A stretch of 64,000 nt of DNA, taken from positions 51,337 to 115,336 of the forward strand of contig NZ_OBDY01000032.1 of the NCBI RefSeq assembly GCF_900215205.1, given 5' to 3'. Positions 1 to 9,188 of the stretch are shown in pieces. Within the stretch, counting starts at the first letter, position 1. Every line of letters starts with the position of its first letter. The notes under the pieces were generated by a model, which made no database searches, was not told the origin of the DNA, and saw only the letters and a list, made by a program, of their open reading frames with translations. Both the position numbers and the translations under genes were made by a program. Source of the stretch: Paractinoplanes atraurantiacus. Lineage in GTDB: Bacteria > Actinomycetota > Actinomycetes > Mycobacteriales > Micromonosporaceae.

Positions 1-2433
1 GCGACCAACCTGACCAGCCAGGTCCGCAACATCGCCTCGGTGACCACGGCGGTGGCCAAGGGCGACCTGTCGCAGAAGATCACGGTCGACGCCCGGGGCG
101 AGATCCTCGAGCTCAAGGACACCGTCAACACGATGGTCGACCAGCTCTCATCGTTCGCCACCGAGGTCACCCGGGTCGGCCGCGAGGTCGGCGTCGAGGG
201 CAAGCTCGGCGGTCAGGCCCAGGTCAAGGGCGTCTCCGGTACGTGGCAGGACCTCACCGACAACGTCAACCAGCTCGCCTCCACGCTGACCATCCAGCTG
301 CGCGCGATCGCCGAGGTGTCCACCGCCGTGACCCGGGGCGACCTGACCCAGAGCATCGCGGTCGAGGCGCAGGGCGAGGTCGCCGAGCTCAAGGACAACA
401 TCAACCAGATGATCGTCACCCTCCGGGAGACGACAAAGGCCAACGCCGAGCAGGGCTGGCTCGACTCCAACCTGGCCCGCATCGGCGGCCTGCTGCAGGG
501 CCAGCGCGACCTCGGCGAGGTCTGCCGCATGATCATGACCGAGGTGACGCCGCTGGTCGACGCCCAGCTCGGCGCCTTCTTTTTGGTCGACAACGAGCAG
601 GCCGTTATGCGGCTGAGGCTCGCCGCCTCGTACGGCTATGTCGCCCGCAACCACGAGGTCACCTTCGGGCCGGGCGAAGGCCTGGTCGGTCAGGCCGCGG
701 TTTCCCGCCGCACGATCCGGGTCCGCGCCACCCACGACGGCATCCTCACCATGCGCTCCGGCCTCATGTCGATGCCGCCGAACGACCTGGTGGTGCTGCC
801 GGTGCTGTTCGAGGGCGAGATGCTCGGCGTCATCGAGTTCGCCTCGGTGGCCGCCTTCTCCGGCCTGCACCTGACCTTCCTGGAGCGGCTGGTCTCCACG
901 ATCGGCGTCGCTCTGAACACCATTCAGGCCAACCGGCGTACGGAGGAACTGCTCTCCCAATCGCAGCGTCTGGCCCGCGAGATGCAGGACCAGTCGGCCG
1001 AGCTCCAGCGCACCAACGCCGAGCTCGAGGACAAGGCGCAACTGCTCAGCGAGCAGAAGGCCAACATCGAGACCAAGAACCGGGAGATCGAGCAGGCCCG
1101 GCGCGGCCTGGAGGAGAAGGCGCAGCAGCTGTCCCGGGCGAGCGCGTACAAGTCGGAGTTCCTGGCCAACATGAGCCACGAGCTGCGCACCCCGCTCAAC
1201 TCGCTGCTGCTGCTGGCCCGGCTGCTGGCCGACAACGCCGACACCAACCTGACCGAGAAGCAGATCGAGTTCGCCCGCACCATCCACAGTGCCGGTTCCG
1301 ACCTGCTGTCGCTGATCGACGACATCCTCGACCTGGCCAAGATCGAGGCGGGCCGGATGGACGTCGAGCCCGACCAGGTCGACTTCGACGGTGTGCGCAG
1401 TTATGTCGAGCAGGCGTTCGCGCCGCAGGCCGAGGAGAAAGGCCTGCAGTTCCGGGTGCAGGTCGAGAGCGGGCTGCCGGCCTCGATCGTCACCGACCCG
1501 CAGCGTTTGCAGCAGATCCTGCGCAACCTGTTGTCGAACGCGGTCAAGTTCACCGACAAGGGCTCGGTGACGTTGAACATCTTCGCGGCCCCGGCCAACA
1601 CCGATTTCGAGGTGCCGGCGCTGGCCTCGGCCCAGCAGGTGATCGCGTTCTCGGTCAGCGACACCGGGATCGGGATCAACGACGAGAAGCTGGCGATCAT
1701 CTTCGAGCCGTTCCAGCAGGCCGACGGCACGACCACGCGCAAGTACGGCGGCACCGGCCTGGGTCTGTCGATCAGCCGGGATCTGGCCGCACTGCTCGGC
1801 GGCACGATCGTGGTGTCGTCGCGGCCGGGTGAGGGCTCGACCTTCACCCTCTACATGCCGGACGCGCTGAGCGCCGAGGGCATCCCGGCCATCGCCCTGC
1901 CGACCCTGCCCACGGCGACCGTGGTGGTGCAGCCGGCCGCGGCGTCGCTCGACATGCCGCTGATGGAGATGCCCGTGCTCAGCCAGCGGGCCGACATCGA
2001 GAGCCACGTCGTCACCCCGGCCAGCCGCCAGCTCGACGGGGCCACCGTGCTGATCGTCGACGACGACGTCCGCAACGTCTTCGCCCTGACCAGCGCCCTC
2101 GAGATGCACGGGCTCAACGTCCTGTACTCGGACAACGGCGTCGACGGGGTCCGGGTGCTGGCCGAGCACCCCGAGATCGACATCGTGCTGATGGACGCGA
2201 TGATGCCCGACCAGGACGGCTACGAGACGACCCGGGGAATCCGGCGAAATCAGCGCTTCCAGGACCTCCCGGTAGTGTTCCTGACGGCGAAGGCGATGCC
2301 CGGCGACCGGGAGTCGGCCCTCGCGGCGGGCGCGAGCGACTACATCACCAAGCCCGTCGACCTCGATGAGCTGATCGAGCTGATGGCTCGTTGGGTGAAC
2401 GCGGACCCCGAGGAAAGGATCACGCGTGGCTGA
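1..2433 (+). CDS. HAMP-repeat hybrid sensor histidine kinase (5' truncated by window edge)
   Basis: The reading frame is open from base 1, so the N-terminus lies upstream. Counting from the first in-frame GTG (base 40), the order is: the end of one HAMP repeat, a second HAMP (about 78-132, with the repeated GDLTQSI and [10 protein letters not shown] pattern), a GAF-like domain (about 150-310), a coiled coil (310-368), a HisKA dimerisation domain with phospho-acceptor His380 in [10 protein letters not shown], a HATPase domain with the N box (NAVKFT), G1 (DTGIGI), F (FEPFQQ) and G2 (GGTGLGLS) motifs, and a C-terminal receiver domain with Asp719 in [11 protein letters not shown]. It should autophosphorylate and pass phosphate to its own receiver. 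No membrane segment lies in the visible part, so it may be cytoplasmic. It overlaps the next response regulator gene by 8 nt, which suggests coupling. The signal sensed is unknown. Confidence 0.93.
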   Translation, partial: ATNLTSQVRNIASVTTAVAKGDLSQKITVDARGEILELKDTVNTMVDQLSSFATEVTRVGREVGVEGKLGGQAQVKGVSGTWQDLTDNVNQLASTLTIQLRAIAEVSTAVTRGDLTQSIAVEAQGEVAELKDNINQMIVTLRETTKANAEQGWLDSNLARIGGLLQGQRDLGEVCRMIMTEVTPLVDAQLGAFFLVDNEQAVMRLRLAASYGYVARNHEVTFGPGEGLVGQAAVSRRTIRVRATHDGILTMRSGLMSMPPNDLVVLPVLFEGEMLGVIEFASVAAFSGLHLTFLERLVSTIGVALNTIQANRRTEELLSQSQRLAREMQDQSAELQRTNAELEDKAQLLSEQKANIETKNREIEQARRGLEEKAQQLSRASAYKSEFLANMSHELRTPLNSLLLLARLLADNADTNLTEKQIEFARTIHSAGSDLLSLIDDILDLAKIEAGRMDVEPDQVDFDGVRSYVEQAFAPQAEEKGLQFRVQVESGLPASIVTDPQRLQQILRNLLSNAVKFTDKGSVTLNIFAAPANTDFEVPALASAQQVIAFSVSDTGIGINDEKLAIIFEPFQQADGTTTRKYGGTGLGLSISRDLAALLGGTIVVSSRPGEGSTFTLYMPDALSAEGIPAIALPTLPTATVVVQPAAASLDMPLMEMPVLSQRADIESHVVTPASRQLDGATVLIVDDDVRNVFALTSALEMHGLNVLYSDNGVDGVRVLAEHPEIDIVLMDAMMPDQDGYETTRGIRRNQRFQDLPVVFLTAKAMPGDRESALAAGASDYITKPVDLDELIELMARWVNADPEERITRG

Positions 2434-2974
2434 GCGTGCCAAGGCCCTGCTCGTCGACGACCGGAAGGACAATCTGCTCGCGCTGGAAGCGATCCTCCAG
2501 GGCCTGCCGGTGACCCCGGTGGCCGTGCAGAGCGGCGAGGCGGCGCTGAAACAGCTGCTCACCGACGACTTCGCGGTCATCCTGCTCGACGCGCAGATGC
2601 CCAACATGGACGGCTTCGAGACGGCCAGCCACATCAAGCGGCGGGAACGCACCCGGCACGTGCCGATCCTGTTCCTGACCGCGGCCGACCGGGACGCGCA
2701 GCTCGCGCTCCGGGGCTACGCGGTGGGCGCGGTGGATTACCTGACCAAGCCGTTCGACCCGTGGGTGCTGCGGGCCAAGGTGTCCATCTTCGTCGAGCTG
2801 TGGACGAAATCGCAGCAGCTCAAGGCCCAGGGCGACGCGAGCCGTGAGCGTGAGGCGCAGTGGCAGCGGCTGACCGAGACGGTCGACGAGGCGGCCCGGG
2901 TGCTGCGCTCCGGCGGCGACGATGCCGCCGCCGAAGCGCTGGCCCTTCTGGAGAAGGCCCGCTGGGGCAATTAA
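2426..2974 (+). CDS. Single-domain response regulator with helical C-terminal tail
   Basis: This is a 182-aa protein. A CheY-like receiver spans about 5-125, with acidic residues in LLVDDRKDN, phospho-acceptor Asp55 in ILLDAQMPNMDG, the conserved Thr in FLTAAD and Lys in LTKPF. There is no DNA-binding domain. The last 55 residues are charged and helical (SREREAQWQRLTETVDEAA), probably a coiled coil. The GTG start lies inside the 3' end of the hybrid kinase gene, so translation is probably coupled. It is a likely phosphotransfer partner or output of that kinase, acting by protein-protein contact. The stop codon directly abuts the stop of the convergent thioredoxin gene. Confidence 0.92.
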   Translation: MAERAKALLVDDRKDNLLALEAILQGLPVTPVAVQSGEAALKQLLTDDFAVILLDAQMPNMDGFETASHIKRRERTRHVPILFLTAADRDAQLALRGYAVGAVDYLTKPFDPWVLRAKVSIFVELWTKSQQLKAQGDASREREAQWQRLTETVDEAARVLRSGGDDAAAEALALLEKARWGN

Positions 2975-3322
2975 TCACACATTGGCGTACGGGGTGAGGG
3001 TGTTCGCCAGGAGCAGCCGCAGGACTGACTTCGGGCGGGCGCCGACCGTCGCGCTGATCAGCGTGCCGTTGTCGTAGACGAGCAGCGTCGGCAACGACAT
3101 GATCCGGTGGGCGCGGGCAGTCTCCGGGTTCTCGTCGGCGTTGAGCGTGTAGATCCGCAGCCTGCCGTCGAACTCGGGCGCGAGCTCGGCCAGGGTGCGG
3201 GCCATCGGGCCGCAGGGCGGGCACCACTCGGCCCAGACGTCGACGACGACCGGGGTGGTGGCGGTGCGGATCGTCTCGGCGAAGGTGGCATCGGTCAGGG
3301 CTGGCAGGTGATGGTCAGGCAC
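2975..3322 (-). CDS. Thioredoxin
   Basis: This 115-aa protein has the thioredoxin fold, with the redox site W33-C34-P-P-C37 and the cis-proline loop SLPTLLVYDNG. The active site is WCPPC rather than the WCGPC of housekeeping TrxA, which suggests a different redox potential or partner. There is no signal peptide, so it should be a cytoplasmic disulfide reductase. The GTG start lies 28 nt inside the 3' end of the upstream merR-family gene on the same strand, so the two are very probably co-translated. The regulator carries four cysteines and may sense redox or metal stress. Confidence 0.93.
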   Translation of the reverse strand: MPDHHLPALTDATFAETIRTATTPVVVDVWAEWCPPCGPMARTLAELAPEFDGRLRIYTLNADENPETARAHRIMSLPTLLVYDNGTLISATVGARPKSVLRLLLANTLTPYANV

Positions 3323-3678
3323 AGGGACTCCTCGACGGCCTCGTTCAGCTGGGCGCGCAGACGCTGCCGGATGTCGGTGAGCTGCCCGATGTAGCCGTCC
3401 ACTTCGGCCAGCTTGCGGCGCAGCACCTCGACCGAGTCGGGGCAGACGTGCCCTAGCTCGTTACCGGCGCGCAGGCACGCGACGAAGGGCTTGATGTCCT
3501 CGAGACCGAAACCGGCCGCCAGCAGCGAGCGGATCTCGTGCACGACACGCAGCTCGGCGTCGTCGTACTGGCGATATCCGTTCGCGTCGCGGCCGGCGTG
3601 GACCAGTCCGTGCTGCTCGTAGTAGCGCAGCGTCCTCGTGCTGGTGCCGGCCTTCTCGGCCAGCTCTCCGATCAACAT
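3295..3678 (-). CDS. MerR-family transcriptional regulator, cysteine-containing
   Basis: The 127-aa protein has an N-terminal MerR winged helix (1-70; LIGELAEKAGTSTRTLRYYEQHGL, in two parts, then GYRQYDD) and a C-terminal dimerisation helix (82-115). Cysteines lie at 68, 79, 120 and 125, and the C-terminal CLTITC pair could be a thiol or metal sensor. The ATG is preceded by GGAGG at good spacing. The 3' end overlaps the thioredoxin gene by 28 nt, so the regulator probably controls its own operon with that effector. The palindromes just upstream are the likely operator. The inducer cannot be named from sequence; redox, thiol-reactive compounds or metal are all possible. Confidence 0.9.
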   Translation of the reverse strand: MLIGELAEKAGTSTRTLRYYEQHGLVHAGRDANGYRQYDDAELRVVHEIRSLLAAGFGLEDIKPFVACLRAGNELGHVCPDSVEVLRRKLAEVDGYIGQLTDIRQRLRAQLNEAVEESLCLTITCQP

Positions 3679-3692
3679 CGGCGCCCTCCATC

Positions 3693-3727
3693 CGTCAGCT
3701 GACGTTAGGCATTGACACCGGCGTCAA
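3693..3727 (-). promoter_or_regulatory. Probable MerR operator/promoter region (two palindromes)
   Basis: Upstream of the merR-trx pair are CGTCAGCTGACG (3693-3704, perfect 12-bp palindrome) and TTGACACCGGCGTCAA (3712-3727, one central mismatch). Read on the minus strand the second gives a -35-like TTGACG. MerR activators bind dyads in the promoter spacer, so this is the most plausible autoregulatory site. No convincing -10 was found. Confidence 0.5.
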
Positions 3728-3766
3728 GGCAAGGTTTTTGACCGCGCCAAGATCGGCCAGGGTGGG

Positions 3767-4093
3767 TCAGGCCGTGCTGCTGATCATCAAGGCGCTTCTG
3801 AGGCCGGTGATATCCAGCACTCGCATCAGGAAGTCGCCGACGTTGGCCAGGGCCAGCACCGCGCGGGCGTGCTGGGCCTTGCGGCTGAGCACGACCAGCG
3901 TGCCCAGGCCCTGTGAGTCGCAGAACGTGACACCCGCCATGTCGAGGACGATGCGGGCGGGCGGCTCGGCGAGCACTTCGTTGACGAGCGTCGACAGATT
4001 ATTGACCGTGAGCACGTCGATCTCCCCGGCGAGGTGGAAGACGACCTCGTCGGGGGCTCGCTGAACCGTGATCGACAGTTCGGGTCGCTCCAC
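3767..4093 (-). CDS. STAS-domain anti-sigma factor antagonist
   Basis: This 108-aa protein consists of a single STAS domain. Features are an N-terminal strand (LSITVQRAPDEVVFHLAGEID), the conserved DMAGVTFCDSQGLGTLV loop with Ser60 at the SpoIIAA/RsbV phosphorylation position, and the C-terminal helix. Members of this family switch sigma factors by binding anti-sigma kinases when unphosphorylated. No anti-sigma kinase or cognate sigma factor is adjacent, so the partner lies elsewhere. The GTG start at 4093 faces the hemL operon across about 160 bp that also holds hemL's promoter. It has its own stop about 40 nt before the MerR operator. Confidence 0.9.
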   Translation of the reverse strand: MERPELSITVQRAPDEVVFHLAGEIDVLTVNNLSTLVNEVLAEPPARIVLDMAGVTFCDSQGLGTLVVLSRKAQHARAVLALANVGDFLMRVLDITGLRSALMISSTA

Positions 4094-4251
4094 CGGGTCA
4101 GCCTATCGCCTATGCACCGGTTCGGCCCGTCGGGCGCGAGCGTAACCGGGCGTTCCGGACATCCCCGTGTGCCCCTTTACGGCATCCTCGGGTGATGTGA
4201 GGAACCCTCTTGCTCTTCTTGCCGGAGTGCGCTGACACAATGGGAGCCGCT

Positions 4252-5574
4252 GTGACCACCTCATACCGCGCCGAGGGCCTCCCCTACCCGGAGGACGCCC
4301 CGGCTTCCCAGGCCCTGTTCGACCGCGCCCAGGCCATCGTGCCGGGCGGGGTCAATTCACCCGTGCGTGCGTTCCGAGCGGTCGGTGGCACGCCCCGATT
4401 CATGGCGCACGGCTCGGGCGCATGGCTCACCGACGCCGACGGCCGGCGCTACGTCGACCTGGTCTGCTCGTGGGGCCCGCTCATCCACGGCCACGCACAT
4501 CCCGAGGTCATCGCCGCGATCCAGGCCGCCGCCGCCCGCGGCACCAGCTTCGGCACGCCCACCGCGGGCGAGGTCGACCTGGCCGAGGAGATCGTCCGGC
4601 GCACCGCTGTCGACGAGGTCCGCCTGGTCAACTCCGGCACCGAGGCCACCATGTCGGCCATCCGGCTGGCCCGCGGCTTCACCGGCCGCTCCAAGATCGT
4701 GAAGTTCGCCGGCTGCTACCACGGGCACGTCGACGCGCTGCTGGCCGCGGCCGGCTCCGGCGTGGCCACCCTCGGCCTGCCCGACTCGCCCGGCGTCACC
4801 GGCGCCGCCGCGAGCGAGACGCTCGTGCTGCCGTACAACGACGTCTCCGCGGTCGAGGCCGTCTTCCGGGAGAACGGCGGCGAGATCGCCGCGATCATCA
4901 CCGAGGCCGCGGCCGGCAACATGGGCGTCGTCGCCCCGCGCGAGGGCTTCAACCAGCGGCTGGCCGAGATCGCCCACGCGCACGGCGCGCTGCTGATCGT
5001 CGACGAGGTGATGACCGGCTTCCGCGTCTCGGCCGGCGGCTGGGCCGGGCTCGACCCGGTCGAGGCCGACCTGTTCACCTTCGGCAAGGTGATGGGCGGC
5101 GGCCTGCCCGCGGCCGCGTTCGGCGGGCGCCGCGACGTGATGTCGCGGCTGGCCCCGGCCGGCCCGGTCTACCAGGCCGGCACTCTGTCCGGTAACCCGC
5201 TGGCCTGCGCGGCCGGGCTCGCCTCGCTGCGGCTGGCCGACGACGCGGTCTACAAGCGGCTCGACGAGCTGTCGGCCACGATCGGCGCGCTCGCGTCCGA
5301 CGAGCTGACGAAGGCCGGCGTGCCCCACCGGCTGTCCTTCGCCGGCAACATGTTCTCCATCTTCTTCACCGAGGTCGACGTGGTCGACTACGACTCGGCG
5401 AAGACCCAGGACGCCGACGCGTTCAAGGCGTTCTTCCACGAGATGCTGTCGCGCGGTGTCTACCTGCCGCCGAGCGCCTTCGAGTCGTGGTTCGTCTCGA
5501 CCGCGATCGACGACGCGGCGCTGGAGCAGATCGCGACGGCGCTTCCGTACGCAGCGAGGGCGGCCGCACGATGA
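4252..5574 (+). CDS. hemL: Glutamate-1-semialdehyde 2,1-aminomutase
   Basis: HemL converts glutamate-1-semialdehyde to 5-aminolevulinate, the first tetrapyrrole precursor in the C5 pathway, using PLP. The 440-aa product is family length. It carries [12 protein letters not shown] near the N-terminus, the PLP-site motif [11 protein letters not shown], the VDEVMTGFR acidic loop, and Schiff-base Lys279 in [10 protein letters not shown] chose the GTG at 4252 because GGGAG lies 5-6 nt before it and homologues begin near here; an ATG at 4240 and a TTG at 4210 are also in frame. It heads an operon (ATGA overlap with the next gene) that ends in cytochrome c maturation, which links haem supply to its use. 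Confidence 0.95.
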   Translation: MTTSYRAEGLPYPEDAPASQALFDRAQAIVPGGVNSPVRAFRAVGGTPRFMAHGSGAWLTDADGRRYVDLVCSWGPLIHGHAHPEVIAAIQAAAARGTSFGTPTAGEVDLAEEIVRRTAVDEVRLVNSGTEATMSAIRLARGFTGRSKIVKFAGCYHGHVDALLAAAGSGVATLGLPDSPGVTGAAASETLVLPYNDVSAVEAVFRENGGEIAAIITEAAAGNMGVVAPREGFNQRLAEIAHAHGALLIVDEVMTGFRVSAGGWAGLDPVEADLFTFGKVMGGGLPAAAFGGRRDVMSRLAPAGPVYQAGTLSGNPLACAAGLASLRLADDAVYKRLDELSATIGALASDELTKAGVPHRLSFAGNMFSIFFTEVDVVDYDSAKTQDADAFKAFFHEMLSRGVYLPPSAFESWFVSTAIDDAALEQIATALPYAARAAAR

Positions 5575-6227
5575 GCGAGTCCACGAAGACCACGGTGCAC
5601 GTGCTGCGCCACGGCGAGGTCCACAACCCCGGCAAGATCCTGTACGGTCGCCTGCCCGACTTCCACCTCTCCGAGCTGGGACAGCAGATGGCCAAGGCGG
5701 CGGCCGAGGCCCTCAAGGACCGCGACGTGACGTACGTGGTCTCCAGCCCGCTCGAGCGGGCGCAGGAGACGGCGGCGCCGATCGCCGCCGAGTTCGACCT
5801 CGAGATCGCCACCGACGTGCGGCTGATCGAGAGCTCGAACTTCTTCGAGGGCAAGAAGGTGTCGGTCGGCGACGGCGCGTTCAGCAACCCGCGGCACTGG
5901 TGGGTGCTGCGCGACCCGATCACCCCGTCCTGGGGCGAGGCGTACATCGTGATCGCGCAGCGCATGTTCGCCGCGGTCCAGGCGGCCCGGGTCGCCGCCG
6001 AGGGCCACGAGGCCGTCTGCATCTCGCACCAACTGCCCATCTGGACGCTTCGGCGCTACGTGGAGAAGAAGCGGCTCTGGCACGATCCGCGTAAGCGGCA
6101 GTGCGGGCTGGCCAGCCTCACCTCGTTCCACTTCGAAGACTCCAAGGTCGTCGGGATCGACTACTCCGAGCCGGCCGCCCATCTGGTGGCCATGTCCGCG
6201 ACAGCCAAGACCGCCAAGGGAGCTTGA
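5571..6227 (+). CDS. Histidine phosphatase (phosphoglycerate mutase-like) family protein
   Basis: This 218-aa protein has the histidine phosphatase fold. The LRHGEV motif holds nucleophile His14, Arg13 precedes it, and the second catalytic His153 lies in [12 protein letters not shown] at 5571 overlaps the hemL stop as ATGA. The family includes phosphoglycerate mutases and many broad-specificity phosphatases; the substrate here is not deducible. A gene of this type at the same place between hemL and the thiol-disulfide genes is, as I recall, conserved in Streptomyces, suggesting a conserved but undefined link to haem or cytochrome assembly. It is cytoplasmic, with no signal peptide. Confidence 0.9.
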   Translation: MSESTKTTVHVLRHGEVHNPGKILYGRLPDFHLSELGQQMAKAAAEALKDRDVTYVVSSPLERAQETAAPIAAEFDLEIATDVRLIESSNFFEGKKVSVGDGAFSNPRHWWVLRDPITPSWGEAYIVIAQRMFAAVQAARVAAEGHEAVCISHQLPIWTLRRYVEKKRLWHDPRKRQCGLASLTSFHFEDSKVVGIDYSEPAAHLVAMSATAKTAKGA

Positions 6228-6229
6228 CC

Positions 6230-6784
6230 GTGCGTCGCCTCGCCATCGTCCTGGCCACCGCCGTCCTCTCGGCCGGTGCGTTAGCCGGGTGCGGCGGGGA
6301 CAGCTGGGCCGACAAGTGCTCCACGGCCTCCGGCGTGGTCGACTGCGCTCCCGGCCAGCGCACCGCGGTCAAGGAGGTCAAGGGTGAACTGCTCGACGGC
6401 AAGCAGTACGACCTGAAGTCCGACCTGGGCAAGGTGGTCGTGGTCAACTTCTGGGGCTCGTGGTGCGCGCCGTGCCGGGCCGAGGCCGACGACCTGGAGA
6501 AGACGTTCCAGTCGACCAAGGCGCAGAACGTGACCTTCATCGGCGTCAACACCCGTGACGACCGGGACGCGGCCATCCAGTTCGAGCGCAACCGGGTGAC
6601 GTACCCGAGCATCTACGACGTCGACGGCAAGGTCGCACTCCAGTTCGACGTGACGCAGACCAGCACGCCGGCCACGCTGATCATCGACCGGCAGGGCCGG
6701 ATCGCCGTCGCGATCCGCCAGGCCACCACGGTGACCCAGTTGCAGCCCCTGGTGGAAAAGGTGGCCGCGGAGGGGAACGGCTGA
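6230..6784 (+). CDS. TlpA/ResA-like thioredoxin lipoprotein
   Basis: This is a 184-aa membrane-anchored thiol-disulfide oxidoreductase. A signal peptide ends in the lipobox LAGC with Cys21 as the lipidated residue. The thioredoxin domain carries W78-C79-A-P-C82 in NFWGSWCAPCRAEA and the cis-proline region TSTPATLIID. ResA/TlpA proteins reduce apocytochrome c haem-binding cysteines on the outer face of the membrane. The GTG start lies 2 nt after the phosphatase stop, and its own stop overlaps the ccdA start (TGATG). The following ccdA, resB and ccsB genes make the role in cytochrome c maturation strong. Confidence 0.93.
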   Translation: MRRLAIVLATAVLSAGALAGCGGDSWADKCSTASGVVDCAPGQRTAVKEVKGELLDGKQYDLKSDLGKVVVVNFWGSWCAPCRAEADDLEKTFQSTKAQNVTFIGVNTRDDRDAAIQFERNRVTYPSIYDVDGKVALQFDVTQTSTPATLIIDRQGRIAVAIRQATTVTQLQPLVEKVAAEGNG

Positions 6785-7584
6785 TGGGCGAGCAGTTCGC
6801 CTCGATCGCCAGCGGCGGCCCGCTGATCCTGGCCCTCGCCGTGGCCGCGATCGCCGGCCTGGTGAGCATCCTGTCGCCGTGTGTCCTGCCCCTGCTGCCG
6901 GGCTACCTCTCCTATGTGACCGGGCTGGCCGGCTCCGACCTCGACTCGCGGCAGGCTTCGCAAGAGAGCGCGGCGGGCGGCGTCGCGACCATGACCAGGA
7001 TCCGGTCGAAGGGCCGCGTGCTGGCCGGCACGAGTCTGTTCGTGCTCGGCTTCGCGGTCGTCTTCATCCTGCTCAACGTGGTCGTGGTCAACGCCGGCTT
7101 CCTGATCCGTCACCAGGACGCGCTGAACGTCGCCCTCGGTGTCCTGATCATCGTGCTCGGCCTCGGCTACCTCGGCTGGATCCCATGGCTCCAGCGCGAG
7201 GCCCGCATCACCAAGCTTCCGGCCGCCGGCCTGCTCGGCGCGCCGATCTTCGGGGCGATCTTCGCCATCTCCTGGGCGCCCTGCGTGGGCCCGACGCTGG
7301 GCGCGGTCATGGCGCTGGGCGTGACGTCCGGTGAGACCGACCGAGCCGTGCTGCTCGCCGTGGCGTACAGCCTGGGCCTGGGTCTTCCGTTTGTGCTCTT
7401 CGGGCTTTTCTTCAGCAAGTTGATCGGGGTCTTCCGGACGATCCGGCGCAACAGCCGGTGGGTCACGCGGGTCGGCGGTGTGCTGCTGATCCTGGTCGGC
7501 CTGGCGCTGGTCACCGGCGGCTGGGGCGACTTCCTGATCTGGCTGAAGACCACCTTCGACCTGGGAGCGGAGGGCATCCTGTGA
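6784..7584 (+). CDS. ccdA: Cytochrome c biogenesis protein CcdA
   Basis: The 266-aa polytopic membrane protein belongs to the DsbD/CcdA transmembrane family, with about six hydrophobic segments. The two essential cysteines are visible: Cys33 in LSPCVLPLLPGYLSY and Cys167 in ISWAPCVGPTLGA. CcdA moves electrons from cytoplasmic thioredoxin across the membrane to ResA-type proteins, here presumably the upstream lipoprotein. There is a longer loop between helices 1 and 2 (about 50-75) than in minimal CcdA proteins. It starts on the last base of the preceding stop and ends overlapping resB (GTGA). Confidence 0.94.
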   Translation: MGEQFASIASGGPLILALAVAAIAGLVSILSPCVLPLLPGYLSYVTGLAGSDLDSRQASQESAAGGVATMTRIRSKGRVLAGTSLFVLGFAVVFILLNVVVVNAGFLIRHQDALNVALGVLIIVLGLGYLGWIPWLQREARITKLPAAGLLGAPIFGAIFAISWAPCVGPTLGAVMALGVTSGETDRAVLLAVAYSLGLGLPFVLFGLFFSKLIGVFRTIRRNSRWVTRVGGVLLILVGLALVTGGWGDFLIWLKTTFDLGAEGIL

Positions 7585-9188
7585 CGATCGTCGAGGAGCG
7601 GGAGGCGCCACCGGCCGCCCCGCCACCCCGCCGGGGTAACCGGATCTGGGCGCTGCTGCGCAACTCCTGGCGTCAGCTCACCAGCATGCGTACGGCGCTG
7701 GTGCTGCTCTTCCTGCTCGCCGTCGCCGCGATTCCCGGCTCGGTCTTCCCGCAGCGCGCGGTGAACGCCGAGAAGGTCACGCAGTACTACACGGCTCATC
7801 CGAAGCTGGCGCCCTGGCTGGAGAAAATCGGCGGGTTCGAGGTGTACGCCTCGCCGTGGTTCGCCTCGATCTACCTGCTCCTGTTCGTCTCGCTGATCGG
7901 CTGCGTCGTGCCGCGGCTGATCGACCACGTGCGGGCGCTGCGGATCGCCGTCCCGGACGCGCCGAAGCGCTTCGAGCGCCTGCCGCAGCACAGCGACGAG
8001 TGGACCAGCGGGCAGGAGCCGGCCGCGGCCGCCGCCGTGATCGCCCAGCAATTGCGCAAGCGCCGATTCCGGGCCAAAGTGCGCGAACAGGCCGACGGCA
8101 GCTTCACCGTCTCGGCCGAGAAGGGCTACCTCAAGGAGACCGGCAACCTCCTGTTCCACATCAGCATGCTGGCCGTGCTGATCGGGGTCGGCTTCGGTCA
8201 CTGGTACGGCTGGCACGGCAACCGCATCCTCGTCGGCGGCGCCGACCAGGGCTTCTGCAACTCGCTGACGCAGTACGACGACTCGTCGCTCGGCCCACGC
8301 GTCACCGCGGCCGACCTGCCGAACTTCTGCCTCAAGCTCACCGACTTCGACGCCACCTTCCAGAGCACCGGCCAGCCCAAGACATTCGCGGCGACCGTCT
8401 CGGTCACCCAGAACGGCGGAGCGGCCGAGACCCGCAAGTTCACGGTCAACGACCCGCTGCGGCTCGACGGGGCCAGCGTGCACCTGCTCGGCCACGGCTA
8501 CGCGCCGATCCTGCGCTACACCGACCGCTACGGCGTCGCGCAGACCAAGGTCGTGCCGTTCCTGCCGGTCGACGCCATGCAGACCAGCGAGGGCGTCGCC
8601 CAGTTCCCGGACGTCAACATCGACCCCAAGACCGGCCGGCGGGACACCAAGCTCCAGATGGCCTTCGAGGGCCGCTACCTGCCGACCGTGGCCAAGGACG
8701 GCAGCGCCACCTCGGCCTTCCCGGCCGAGAACGACCCCGCCCTCTACCTCACCGCCTATCAGGGCGATCTCGGGCTCGACGTGGGCACGCCGCGCTCGGT
8801 GTACTCGCTCGACCAGGGCCAGATCGCCACCGGCGAGCTGAAGAACATCACCGGCGCCCGGCCGCACCCGCTGCGGGTCGGCGAGACGTGGACCCTGGAC
8901 GACGGCAGCAAGCTGGAGTTCCTCGGCACACGGCCGTTCGCCACGCTCTCCATCCGGTACGACCCGACGCAGTCGCTGGCCCTCGTCGGCGCGGTCCTCG
9001 GCCTCAGCGGCCTCATGCTCTCGCTGTGGGGGCAACGGCGCCGGGTCTGGTTCCGCGCCCTGCCAGGTACGCCGGCATCGTCCGGCGGTACGTTGTTGGT
9101 GGCCGGTGGGCTGCCGCGCACCGACTATCCCGGTTTTCCCGATGAATTCGCATCTTTGGTCAAAACCGCCGAGGAAGGGACGTCCTGA
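7581..9188 (+). CDS. resB: Cytochrome c biogenesis protein ResB (Ccs1)
   Basis: The 535-aa membrane protein has three N-terminal hydrophobic segments (about 35-55, 90-112, 190-212), a large extracytoplasmic domain (about 215-465) and a final membrane helix (about 470-490). With CcsB it forms the System II haem exporter and cytochrome c synthetase. The GTG at 7581 overlaps the ccdA stop as GTGA and gives the usual proline-rich cytoplasmic lead (EEREAPPAAPPPRRG) before TM1. Its stop overlaps the ccsB ATG. Length and position agree with the actinobacterial ccdA-resB-ccsB order. Confidence 0.93.
   Translation: MTIVEEREAPPAAPPPRRGNRIWALLRNSWRQLTSMRTALVLLFLLAVAAIPGSVFPQRAVNAEKVTQYYTAHPKLAPWLEKIGGFEVYASPWFASIYLLLFVSLIGCVVPRLIDHVRALRIAVPDAPKRFERLPQHSDEWTSGQEPAAAAAVIAQQLRKRRFRAKVREQADGSFTVSAEKGYLKETGNLLFHISMLAVLIGVGFGHWYGWHGNRILVGGADQGFCNSLTQYDDSSLGPRVTAADLPNFCLKLTDFDATFQSTGQPKTFAATVSVTQNGGAAETRKFTVNDPLRLDGASVHLLGHGYAPILRYTDRYGVAQTKVVPFLPVDAMQTSEGVAQFPDVNIDPKTGRRDTKLQMAFEGRYLPTVAKDGSATSAFPAENDPALYLTAYQGDLGLDVGTPRSVYSLDQGQIATGELKNITGARPHPLRVGETWTLDDGSKLEFLGTRPFATLSIRYDPTQSLALVGAVLGLSGLMLSLWGQRRRVWFRALPGTPASSGGTLLVAGGLPRTDYPGFPDEFASLVKTAEEGTS

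Noticed and set aside
148-2652. 834-codon open frame on the minus strand opposite the hybrid kinase
   Set aside because: It is antisense to well-defined kinase motifs, has composition of a GC-rich shadow frame and no domain.
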